Shown in pieces: positions 1 to 10,330 of a DNA stretch of 64,000 nt (position 1 is the stretch's first letter; every line of letters begins with the position of its first letter). The stretch covers positions 62,001 through 126,000 of the forward strand of contig NW_020312667.1 of the NCBI RefSeq assembly GCF_002999335.1, read 5' to 3'. Source of the DNA: Cyclospora cayetanensis. Taxonomy: Eukaryota > Apicomplexa > Conoidasida > Eucoccidiorida > Eimeriidae. A program made the translations under genes and the position numbers. The notes below the pieces were generated by a model. The model was not told the origin of the DNA and made no database searches. It saw only the letters and a list, made by a program, of their open reading frames with translations.

Positions 1-734
1 ACATCACTGCTTTTAGGGAAATACACGCAAAACTAGATATGGCCCACTTTTTCCTCACGGCGTAGGCATATCGTGAGCCAAAACCTTCTAAAGTATCTTT
101 TAGGAACACTTCTGGTGGTAGAAAAGCACAATGTTCATGGTATTTGGCCATTGGTGTGTATGCGTGAAGTGGCGGGGCCAGCAGGGCCTGGCTGCCGCCC
201 ACGGCTCATCATCCGAAAATCAAAGCATTGCCTCACCCTTGTAATATATGCTGCTGCCTGATATTTTGAATACTTTTAGCCAGTGTATATGTCTTGCAGG
301 CTTCAAGGCTCTCTCACGTGAACCTAGAAGTCCTCGTGATTTCACTGCCTCGGCGCTGTTCCCCTTGGTTAGGTAATTAGGCGCCGTACTTGTCAACGTG
401 CGAGGTGTCTTACCTTCTAGAGCTTGCATTATGAAACATTTTGAGCCAAGGCAGCAACCCTAAGCTGGGGCGCATCGCATGTCAAAGTGGACATGGACCT
501 GTTCTTTTGGATTCGTTCACGCCGTTGGTCTCCCGAAGAGCCACGGTAGCGCCTTAACGGCAATACTCAGACTTGATGTGCATACTGCGGATACCGCATC
601 CAAATAATAGTACATTGGCTTCAGGAACGTGCGAATTCTATGGTCTCTCCGTTCTTGTTTCGTAACCCCATGCATACACGCTGAAAGTATTCCTTCTGTG
701 GTCTGCCAAGGACTCTGTGAGGTGGGCGACGATA
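1..734. other. Left-edge intergenic sequence
   Basis: No coding exon can be supported here. Only short open frames without domain signal or consistent splice sites are present on either strand. It includes the upstream region of the membrane-protein gene that starts at 735. I see no recognisable RNA gene. Confidence 0.4.
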
Positions 735-2413
735 ATGAGCTACTCTCGTGATGCAGACAGCAGAGATCGCTTGCTTGAGGCCGGTACAGCCCTCGCATGT
801 ACTCCTCAGGATGCACTTGTTGTAGGGCAGAAACCAACAGAAAAACAAAGTGAAGCACGCCGGATGCAGTGCCTCCTGGTTCTCAATGTGGCCACGGGGC
901 TTCTTTTGGGTTTAGTTGTTGCCGCCTTTTGCCTCAAGTATGTCCTTCCTCTCTCTTTATTCCGTATTATGGCCTCAATATGCAGCTACCAATTGCATTC
1001 TACTGATTGAAAATCGAGCCCTGTAGAACTTGCAGCTAATAGGCTTTCGTGCCTTTTCTCGTTCTTGTCACGTGCTAGATAAGACGCAAAATCGCTTCTC
1101 TACGTATGGTTGCCACTCATTGTTTTGATAGAGCCCTAATCTTACCCGTGTAACTGATCATTTTGAGAGCACTAATGTGATTCAGCTCCAGCGTTTTGCT
1201 TGGCATTGCCTTTAGACCCGGCCAGAGCTATCCCTGGATGCAACACCGCCTCCAGCGCGTGCTGATCCTCCTGTTTGCCTGGGAGCTGGTATTTTTTTTT
1301 GTGCTTCCTCCTCTTTGTTTACTGTGGAGGTTCGGATCTCTGTCTACTTCAGAGCTGGGTGAGCACTCTGAGGCCAGCTACTAGCACAAGCTGAGACTCC
1401 TTTACAGTCGTGCACCGGAGGAAGTAAATGAATCACCAGTCAAGAATCTTTTGACTGATAATGGCGCATAATCCGGATTGTGGCATCGCTTTTTTCGCAC
1501 TCTCGCCCCTTCGTGTGTCCTTCTATCTGCGACTTCGCAGGCAAAGAACACAACCGGGACTCTGTTTGCATTATTCTTCTTGCCATTTGCGAGTTTGGTT
1601 GCGGCGTTTGTGGGGCAGCGATGAGCGCCTTTAGTATCTACATGGGAGCAGTGCTAGATGCTCGGCAGGTTGCTAATGGTTTAATTACATTGTGCGCTGT
1701 GGGAACAGCTGCCTGCCTCTTCTTTTCCCTTCTGGGAAACCCCAAGTACCGTATTGGAAAGAAACTCTGCAGTCGCGCAACTCGGTAAGGAAGACGAGTA
1801 GCCGCTAATCATTGGCTGATTGCACTACTACAACTCTCAGCGTAGTTGCACTCGAAATTATCTCTGATTTCCGTTTCAACGTTGAAGATGCCCTGAATGT
1901 CTGTCCCTAATTCTAAACCCTGAAGCACACTATCAAAAATGTGATTGTCGTATCAGCTGCATTGGTTTGCCTTTTTGGTTCAGGCACGAGGCTGAACTCT
2001 CCGTGACGGGTGCCATCATGAACCTGATACTGGCGCTCTCTGCCGGACTGGCGAACACGCAGGCCAGCATACCAGGATTGAAGTTTTCAGTGAGTGTTCG
2101 GGCCACCAAAATTGGGTATACACTGTTGACACCCCTTGACATTCGCCATTGTGGGGCCTTTCCTCTCCAGTATCCAGCACCTTTGGCTTGATTTTCGTGG
2201 GAGGGAGATTCAGCATGCATGCGCATCGCTTTTCTGCTGTCTTTCACTGGGAATATGATATCGCAGGCAATGGGCACTGGGGAGTATCCAATTATGTTCC
2301 TGGGAGCGTTGCTGCTAGTGAAGTCACTCGCACACTTTGTGGCTGAGCTCCTCTACCTTCGGAAAGTAGCAATCAATTCTCGCATGATTCAGAACGATTC
2401 AGGCGCTCGGTGA
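735..2413 (+). CDS. Polytopic membrane protein, unknown family (5 exons)
   Basis: Exon model: 735..937, 1186..1358, 1541..1784, 1984..2089, 2204..2413, with GT-AG borders and matching phases, giving about 311 residues. The start is the first in-frame ATG. A short polar N-terminus (about 45 residues) is followed by roughly six hydrophobic stretches: one in exon 1 (LLLGLVVAAFCL), one in exon 2 (VLILLFAWELVFFFVLPPL), two in exon 3, one in exon 4 and one or two in exon 5 (IMFLGALLLVKSLAHFVAEL). This implies an integral membrane protein. I do not recognise a transporter signature, and 311 residues is short for a 12-helix carrier. Exon 2 has two acceptor choices 6 nt apart (1186 or 1192) that differ by two residues. 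The exon 5 acceptor at 2203 is the least certain border. Next to it on the right is the oppositely oriented PHAX-like gene. Confidence 0.6.
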
Positions 2414-3206
2414 TGCAGGAGTTTCTCTGCAGTGGACAGCTGCACTATCAGCTCCCTCCAATGTAGTGCACAGGTGACAAAAATCTTGAGCAGGGACTCA
2501 TTCAGTACCGTCCCAAGGAGCAGAACGAGCAGGGGTCGGCAATTCGCCTGCCATGGGTGTGCCCCATTGAGACTCATCCTCAGGTGGTTCTAGCATGTAT
2601 CTGTTGCAGGGCAGTTTATAGTGCCAACTGCACGCTTCCTATGTGCAAATTCTGCACGCCCCTAAAAGGCTGCGCAAACAGCTGGACCTACAGTCTTGGG
2701 GCGTCGAGGCAAAAGCGTGGAACAAAAGCTATCTAGTCAAGAATAGAAGTTAACCAACTTCCGTACCGTACTCTCATGGCTCACTCCGCTCTTCAAAAAG
2801 TCTGCTTCAGACGGCTCTACGTCCACTGGCATTTACAGTGTTCAGTCGTGCCGTTCAGTTCTTTCCTGCCTTGCTCCTCCTGCCCCAACCCCTAAGCGTT
2901 GATTACTATACAACAGCATTCCCACTTACTCTTGTTGAGTGGTCACATACACTTCTCTTGAAGCGCAGCTTCTGAGCCTGGTAGAAGCAGCAACGTTTGG
3001 AATCCTGGTAAGCCTCATCCAGGAAAACGTGCTTACACACGCGCAAATTGGGCGGCGCAAAAGAACGCATACCTGAAGCGACCCCTCAGGCCACCAGCTG
3101 AGCCTGCAATTTAGAGTGAGACACACGACTCAGCTCAAAATCCCAGATCCACCATAGCATGTTCCGAACAGTTCGCCTCTACCAAGGAACCGTCTTGCGC
3201 GGCAAG
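2414..3206. other. Intergenic, tail-to-tail gap
   Basis: This gap lies between the 3' ends of the membrane-protein gene (+) and the PHAX-like gene (-). A 45-codon + frame starts at 3159, but it overlaps the PHAX stop region and has no recognisable domain. Nothing else is supported. Confidence 0.35.
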
Positions 3207-4579
3207 TCATTTCCACGACCCGTCGGGGGCTTCGGCCTCGGCATCTTCGACTTCCCCAGGTTCCCGCTCTTGGCTGTCAGGCTGTGTGGCTGGTGATGGT
3301 TGCAAGGAGGCGCAGGCAGTGGCGGAACGCTTTGTTGCATCCTGATGCGCAGATGTAGTTCCGCAAGGAGGAGTTCCAGTGCCTCTGAGACTGCGGATGC
3401 GCTGGCGTTTGAGCCGCCTCTGTTCCCTGTTCTGTTCATCCCAAATAAAGCGTTTGTCTTCCCTGGGTACCCTAAGAAGTGCGGCAAAAAAAGGATTGCA
3501 CGACTGCCAGCCGACTTGGAAAACGCTTGAAGAGGCATGACGAAAAAACAGCTGGCCCTGCGCACGTCTATGACTCAGGAAGGGGATGGGGAGCCATGAA
3601 CTTTAGGCTATCAACGATAGGCACTTATGTGCTACGCATCTGAACTCAAGATCGCACTCATGAGAATGTACAGAGAGGAGAAACGTAAGGTTACCTGTCC
3701 TGTAAAAGACGCAAAAAAACTCCTCCAGGTGTACGACGGCGGCCCTCAGCGGTCATCATGCCTCCGCGGGCTTCCAGCTCCTGAAAACGACACAGCAAAT
3801 ATAATCCCAACATGTGCACAGCTCCTGAAAGAACTTCTCTATGTAAGAATCACTAAACGTGCCACTCTACATGCGTGATTAGAGCTGATAAGCAATTGGG
3901 GGGCAGGTTCCTATCAGTATCTCGAACTCGGGGTATCGACAAAGTTATTGCCCGATAAATGGCTGCTGCATGGGTGGCCAGAGCACCCCAACGGTAGCCT
4001 TAGCACGGGGTGGCATTATGCTAGCAATGCAGAAGATTCCTCGACATTATCAAGGCCTAAGAATACAGTTTTGAGTGCACTGATTACCAAGGCTTCCTCC
4101 AGAAGTTCCATGCATTCAGGAACGCCTCTGCGGTGTATGGCCCGCTCCAAAAGAGCCGTGTTTTTCTCATTCAACTTCATGCAAAGCTGCACGAGGCACT
4201 CGAGCTCAGCTTCGTCGTGCAACAGGTGCCGCACCCCGTCCAATATCTCTGCCCGGAATTCGGCCACTCGTTCTTCATTTGCGGCAGGAATAAAAGTGGA
4301 TCCATCCAGTGTCTCTGGTCGACCACGGTGTCTCTGTACTGCATTTCTTGAAGGAAGTTTTAGGGGACACAGCGGGTCATTGCTTGAGGTGTCAGTAGCT
4401 GTCGAGAAATCCCAGTCTCGCCTGCAGGTGCCCCCTGAACACCTGGTTTCTTCTATGTCTTCAAAAGAGCGCTTCGTAAGTCTGGAAGAGCTTTCACGCC
4501 CATTTGCATCTGCCGCTGCCACGGACGTGTGCCATTTTACGGGTGTTTTCCTAACCTGGAGCCTCCTCACTTTGTGCAT
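3207..4579 (-). CDS. PHAX-like snRNA export adaptor (RNA-binding domain protein)
   Basis: Exon model on the minus strand: 4088..4579, 3695..3780, 3207..3462; phases agree and give 277 residues. The second half of exon 1 plus exon 2 forms a PHAX RNA-binding domain: a helical stretch around EERVAEFRAEIL and LLEEAL, then GGMM, then the hallmark RRRTPGGVFLRLL. The last exon continues with a basic helix (REDKRFIWDEQNREQ), as in family members, then a polar acidic tail. PHAX binds capped snRNA and links the cap-binding complex to the export receptor CRM1 in the nucleus. Human PHAX is about 390 residues, so this copy is short, mainly in its N-terminal part. The ATG at 4579 is the first in-frame ATG after the upstream stop; an additional 5' exon is possible. 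The family call is strong, the exact N-terminus less so. Confidence 0.85.
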
Positions 4580-6099
4580 TGTCGAGCAATTCACCAAATG
4601 CCTTCCACCCTGAGGCCAGCCCGGACCCCTGGAGACCCTCTAACGCATGCATACACCATATCTCGAATTCAGTGGCTTGGTTTGGGGTACTGGGACTCCG
4701 GAATTACCGTGCGGGCTGCACGGCTGAAGTTCAGGAGAACGCGAAATTCCAGTCGTCCTGCTGTCTCCAGCATTGCATGGGGGCGTGGTCATTAGCATAT
4801 GTACAAGAGAAGACAAATGACAGGGAGCATTCAGCCTCTGGTATCCCTAGGTAGTACCAGAACTCGCGCAGTTACCAGTGGAAAGCCCCGCCGCATCAGC
4901 ACTCGACAGCTCTGTGTGCAACCCGAAAAGCCACTTAACACAACCTGATTTTAATCTCTTCACGTAGACGGCAAAACATATGCAATATAAATTCCAATTA
5001 TTCTATAGCGGATTGGTAGTTTCATCGTGCATGCCACTTCTAACCAGTGCGGACCTCCAGGCAGACGCCCAGCCCCGTAAACCTTTGCTTCCACTGTTCC
5101 TTCTTTTCTAAACAGGACTCCAATCACCAAAAGCACTCTATTCTCAGCACTTTGGAATGAATGCCGACTCACAGCAAATGAGAGGTTTGAAAAATGGTGG
5201 CCATTAATCTAGTAGGAAATAACAGTCAGCGTCCACTTACTGACGAATTACTCACAAGCACACTGCGTCGGAGCGAAAGACTGATTATATGCAGCTGAAG
5301 CTATTCTTGAACATACTTCGTTGACATTAATTCTAAAGGAAATTGATCCGATTGCTAAGGCTTCGTGTGGAATTCCTCAAATCAGCACATACCTGCAGGA
5401 ACACACCACTTTATTGGAAAGAAGGGCCACATATACCAGGCTAACCTAGACACAGGCACTTCCTAGTACTCTACTTACATTTATTACATTTAACTACGCA
5501 TCAGCAAAGAATCGGATCACTGATTGGTTTTTCGCACAATATATTTGTTAGAGGATACTGTTGGCTCGATTGGGAGCTGCAATGCTACGTACAATTGTTC
5601 TACATGCTGTGTGCAACAAGCTGTGAGTACTCGCAGTGCTCAAAGGGTGCAGCTGCACGCACCCTACCTGGCCTTATCCCCTCATGGCGCGAACTTTGAA
5701 GAACGTGGACATTTGGGGAAAAATTGACAACACTTGGTAACGTTATACTAAGTTTGTATTGGATGTGGATTTAAGTGTCTCCCTTTGAAAAGCCTCATGG
5801 TTGGTAGCGCCGTATGGATCGATGCATGTGTTCCTGATCATCTATAGATTTAGTGAGTGTCAGGTTACCCTACATCAATTATCGGGTTTCAACAGTCATT
5901 TGGTTATTCACTAACTTGATTTTCTGTGGTAATACGCTAGACGGCGTGACACCCTGTGACAATGTTAGTTGACGTTGACGCAGCGGCTGTTGGTGAGACA
6001 GAGGGCGGTCTGGAAGCCTATCGATACACAGTAGCTTCCCAGATGTAGTACATATAATTTCTCTGTCGACAGCATGTCTATGCATTCGCTAATAGGGTT
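4580..6099. other. Intergenic with diverged repeat
   Basis: No gene is supported. From about 5600 to 5780 the sequence resembles about 9560-9760 by eye: a GC-rich block with shared short words around TGCAGCT and CCTNNCTGGCC in the same order. It may be the decayed left LTR of the gypsy element that follows. Confidence 0.35.
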
Positions 6100-6324
6100 A
6101 TGCCAACCAGAAGGGTCCGGGATTCCATGTACTCCGCAAGTGCAAGCGAATTCAAAAAGCCAAGGAACTTGAGCAATGAAGCTGGGTCCAGCGAAAGCAG
6201 ACTGTTTGAGGATTACAGAAGGCAATTCAAAGAAATAGAAAGCCTCCCTTGCAAGCTGTGGCGCAGTGAAGGGGGCCGCAGAGGACATCGCCGCAGTTGG
6301 GAGCTCACCACGGGCGAGTTCTGA
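6100..6324 (+). pseudogene. Hydrophilic ORF, possible gag remnant
   Basis: A 74-codon frame rich in Arg, Ser and Glu lies just upstream of the protease-like frame of the gypsy fossil. Its position fits a gag C-terminus, but I see no zinc knuckle (CX2CX4HX4C), so the link is positional only. It could be chance. Confidence 0.2.
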
Positions 6325-6354
6325 GCGGATGCCAGCCCAACAAATGGTCGAAAA

Positions 6355-7620
6355 ATGCTACCGTTACTTGAAACTGGATGTGAAAGGGTGTGCTACCCTG
6401 GAATAATGCGCAGAATGGTAATCTCCCTGTTCATTTGTTTTCGCATTCCTGAGGACTCACGTTTGGTGACCATCCGCAGCATGGGAGAATTGGCCAAGGC
6501 TACGACAGTTGAATGTCACCTAAGCTCGGAGTTAGTCCTATAAAAATGATCCGTCACTTCTATGTCGGACAAGTGCATCAGAACGAAATTCTGGGCATGC
6601 CATGGGTGGCTCAATGGAAGGCGCACATGCCGCAAGAGCTGCATGATCCTGATGTCAGTGTGCTGGAACACGCTAGAAAAAACACTCCTGGCTTCGTTAA
6701 CAACACTCAATTTTTTCTGATGGGCAGTGTAGAGTCGGTACTTGCAGAGGCTTTGCGCGGGAGGCTTAGCAGAGCAGGAAGAACAAATCATTGTGACCAT
6801 GCACTTCTTCTTGCTGTCTCTGCAGGCAATTCTTTATTGGAAATTAAAGTATAACGCTTAACACAGATACAACGAAAATTGATGTATATATATATATATA
6901 TATCGAAGAGTATTTTGAGGGTGTTGTAAAAATTGGGCAGCTGCTAACAGGCTGACCACCTGCTGGTCCTTCATTGCATCGCACTGAGCTGCTGCCTAGG
7001 TCTACATCAAGCCATGATTCACGGTTCTGGAAACCCCCACAGCATCAAAAGGATTCAGCAACAGGCAGCTTACTTGTTGAAAAAGGCAAAGGCCAGCGCT
7101 TTTGGCATAATCAGGTCTTAGCGTCGGAAAAAGACGGCAGGTGGCGCATATGCGTAGGCTTATTTAAGCGCCGCAAAACAGAATCGCTCTAATGTAAAAG
7201 CTGCCAACGCCTCATTTTTGCCAGCTGCATGACGAACTAAAAAATCAAAAGCCAACTGCATTTGACTTCACAGACTCCTTTTGACTAACCCCCATTCACC
7301 TAGATGTTATGAACAAAGCAACGTTCCACACGCTTCGCCGAAACGGAGCAGCGCTGTATACCGGAAAAGAGCTCTATGCAGTGTGACGAGATGTGGAAAA
7401 AGTGCTCACTTTTCTTATGGGTGCTATTCTACTGTCTCGATCTGCCATCATCAGCCTCTAGTGAACTTTACTGAGAAAGTTTTAGAACGTTGATAATCGT
7501 AGAGCTGTATTCCAACTTAGGTCCCTGTCGCAGTACGACTTCAGAGTAGAGTATATTGGACATGGTCGCTGGCGCGCTCTTGCGAAGCTCCAGATCTTCG
7601 TGCTGTGCATTCGTTTTTTC
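6355..7620 (+). mobile_element. Decayed Ty3/gypsy LTR retrotransposon, pol region (+)
   Basis: Pol pieces appear in the canonical order but in several frames with stops. (1) Aspartic protease: LLETGCERVCYPG near 6360, with Glu where DTG is expected, and EILGMPW near 6580, matching the late ILGMDW motif. (2) RT fingers: SEKDGRWRICV near 7125, matching KKDGSWRMCVDYR, followed in another frame by LPTPHFCQLHDELK, resembling YPLPRIDDLLDKL. (3) RNase H: ALYTGKELYAV then RDVEKVLTFLMG near 7345-7430, like the YSTTEKELLAVV...YLVG block, then HHQPLVNF and, after a shift, QYDFRVEYIGHG near 7535-7560, like the DFEIEYRPG end. The RT palm with YxDD is missing, so the element carries an internal deletion and cannot be active. 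The integrase part, if any, would lie beyond 7.7 kb and was not recognised. Confidence 0.7.
6883..6903. repeat. (TA)n microsatellite
   Basis: About ten uninterrupted TA dinucleotides lie inside the decayed gypsy region. It is a simple sequence repeat with no coding role. Confidence 0.9.
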
Positions 7621-7999
7621 CTGTAACGATTCACAGTTTTGTAGAGAGTGCGTCGGTCTTACCCATTTCACACCCATGGATCAGCAATTATTGCCAAAAT
7701 CCAGAATAAGACAAGGATGAAGCAGTTTCACGTAGAGGGTGGCCTACTGTGGCTGAAGACGAATTGAGAACTGCGTTGCTCATGCATTCCGATTTGGCTC
7801 TGCAGTGTCATTTTCTGCAAAGCCCATGTTTTATTTTTCGGGCCAGGTGGGACTCACGCTTCACTTCAAATTTCTCAGTCCTTTTCGCGGCCTTCGGCGT
7901 TCCGCTCAGATTGTCAGCGACTTAAGCCGCGCAACTATGGTCACCCTGCATTTTCACGCAGCCGTGTGGTTAACGAGAGGATTTTCAGCGATCTGACTA

Positions 8000-8600
8000 A
8001 AGATCACTGGCCGTTGGTATGGCCACTGCCAACCACCTTGAGGCAAATATACAGAAACGTTACACCAGCCGTCTTTTCTGCAGAACCTTCGACCGATTGC
8101 CCACAGAAATCCGGTTGCTTGGCTTAATTCTTTCACCGTGTGGGTGCAAAATATATCAGTCTAACCGTCTATATATTACTCCCCTGCATCCCCGGTCTAC
8201 GGTGAAAAGCCCCTCTCCGCGGCTCTGCATGTGGTGGCCCGGAGGCAGAACCCACCGTTAAAGGTGGACAAATCTAGAGCACATTTGGCTGCTGCACGTG
8301 TATATATAATATGCGGACAACTTAAGAGAGTGCAGGACGAATTTATAAATAGTTGCAATCGGCTGTATTTCTCGAGCCTGGAGACTTGATTCTGGCTGGT
8401 TGGCACTGCAAGGTGCATCAGGTCATCAGGTAAAGACATTCGCAATCAGGTATCTAGGAATATTTGTCACTTCTCTGTGTGATAATGCTCGATTTTACTT
8501 GGTCTTTTTTTCTAAATGCTGGGGGCGCCACAGAAGTACCGATATTGCCTTTCTAGAGAAGTTTTTTAACTCCCCCAAATGTTCGCGAGTCTTGCCTCGG
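8000..8600. repeat. Dispersed diverged repeat, copy 1a
   Basis: Collinear by eye with about 30270-30860. Shared blocks in the same order include TGGCCACTGCCAACCACC (8020 and 30285), GCTTGGCTT (8115 and 30385), a block around TTTATRAATAG and CTGG (8340-8405 and 30610-30667), and a block with TTTTT, GGGGG and CCTAGAGAAA-like words (8500-8580 and 30755-30860). Spacing differs by indels, so the copies are old. No protein domain was recognised. It lies directly downstream of the gypsy pol remnant and may be its 3' part. Confidence 0.55.
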
Positions 8601-9559
8601 ATACCTTGACTCGTGTGTAGGCGAAAAGGTCACAGGGAACTGTACACGTGTGTGGATTCTGGCAGCATCAAAGCGAAGAAAAGTTAGATGGGAGCATTAG
8701 TGAAAAAAATGTAAGGACCCCTAACGCATGTGGGTGCCGGAGCACCAGATGCACCCTTCTTTTCGTATGAGGAAACCTGCTGCCCTAAGTGATTGGCAAC
8801 GCTATTCGCCATAAACCGTATTTCTTGCGCCTCTTGTAATTGTCCTTTCCCAGCGCATGTGTTCTGCCTAAAAAGACTACCTTCATTTATGGGCATTGCT
8901 TACAAAGTTCGAGGTTATATGATTACGCTGTACTCTATATTCAGAGTCACGCGCAGGCACTTTGAGGTTCTCGTCCCTAGATTTTTTCATGCGCCTTTTT
9001 GAAACCTTGCAATCGACCATGCTGTATGCACCGACTACATCTCCATGCACTGAATGCTCAATGACGCGTGGACACACTGCTGAACTTGTAGGTCCGTTAT
9101 CTCCTGTATCCGTTTCACTTGTGTTGTGTTCTTTCACAGCAGGAGGCTCAAGCATTTCAGCGCCCCGACGGACGTGAACCATCGCGCCACCACGTTCTTG
9201 TTAATTTGGTCTCTTTTTCTCGTTTGGCTATTGAATACGTCTTTCCCTTTAATATCTCTTCACGGGTTGCTGCACGCTGTGTTTGTGCTCACTAACATTG
9301 TTTTCGTGTACCTGTCTGCTTAGAAAGTGATGCTCGAACGTGGCCTTCTTGCAGTCATCTGGTCTCGCCGTAGTGGTGGGCGGCACGAGGGGGGGAGGAA
9401 GGGGGAAAGATTCAGCAGGTTGAAGCTACACGTAAACACCTTCTTCCACATCAGATATATCTGGCTAAGGATTAGTATAACGTTGACTAATTCTTTTGTC
9501 CCTTTGTATACTTTGTCTTTTGCACAGTACAGCTAGCTGATGAAAGAAAACGCCATACT

Positions 9560-10330
9560 GTGTGCATAAGAAAAATGCAATTCGCACCCAGCTGCGAATG
9601 TTCGGAGTGCCAAGAGGCTGCAGCTAAGCGGACCTGAGCTGGCCCTCCCTCCCCACGTCAGGAACTGAGAGGGGCGCGGGCAGGCTAACTGGGCAATTTC
9701 CTAGGAGATTACTCGATAACTTTCTATTGAGCGTTTCTTGAGTCTGGAGTTCTGTGTTTCCTACCTATACCTTAGATGGAGCGTTACAAGCGAGAAAGCA
9801 TTGCTTTTTGTCGCTGGGTCCGCTCGTATTCAGATTATATTTGGTATTGTTCCCGGGATGGCATGAGCGATCACGCGAATCGCACTGTGTGGGAAAATGT
9901 GTGTCTCCCATTTAGCTGTATCTTCGTTAGAGCTTTTGTAATCTCTACCGCTCTGCAACCCCGTATAAGAGCACTCAACTCCAGACAATATATGCACAGT
10001 ACAAAGTGGCTTAGTACTCCTTAAGTGCTCCTGGAATTCCTTGCGCGCATCTTCCAGAGTTCCCCACATAAGGGGAGAACAGCAGCTAGGGTTTGCACAG
10101 CTCCACCCTCTAAGCACTCCAGAGCATTCATGACTAGCTGTAGATAACAAATAGCGCACACATACTTATCGTTCCGCCTTTTTGCATCGAGCTAACGTAG
10201 CCCTGCAATAAATATGGTACACAAACAAACTAAGCAAGTAGAGAAGTTTAAGCTAATTATTAGTTAAATACAACCAGTTATTTTAGTACAAAGTGCCTAG
10301 TTGACGTTAAGTCCGATACAGCAAGCGACG
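9560..10330. repeat. Dispersed diverged repeat, copy 1b (possible LTR)
   Basis: The segment 10090-10330 matches 31520-31710 in order: CTCTAAGCACTC, then TAGCGCACAC, then a T-rich block around CTTTTTG, then AAAGTGCC. The segment 9640-9790 resembles 16440-16620 (GATAACTT, AGTCTGGAG, GCGTTA in order) and, less clearly, 5600-5780. Repetition on both sides of the pol remnant suggests an LTR, but no clear TG...CA ends or target duplication could be fixed by eye. Confidence 0.5.

Noticed and set aside
3948..4613. 221-codon + frame opposite the PHAX-like exon
   Set aside because: The minus strand carries the recognisable PHAX domain across three in-phase exons, so the + frame is its shadow.
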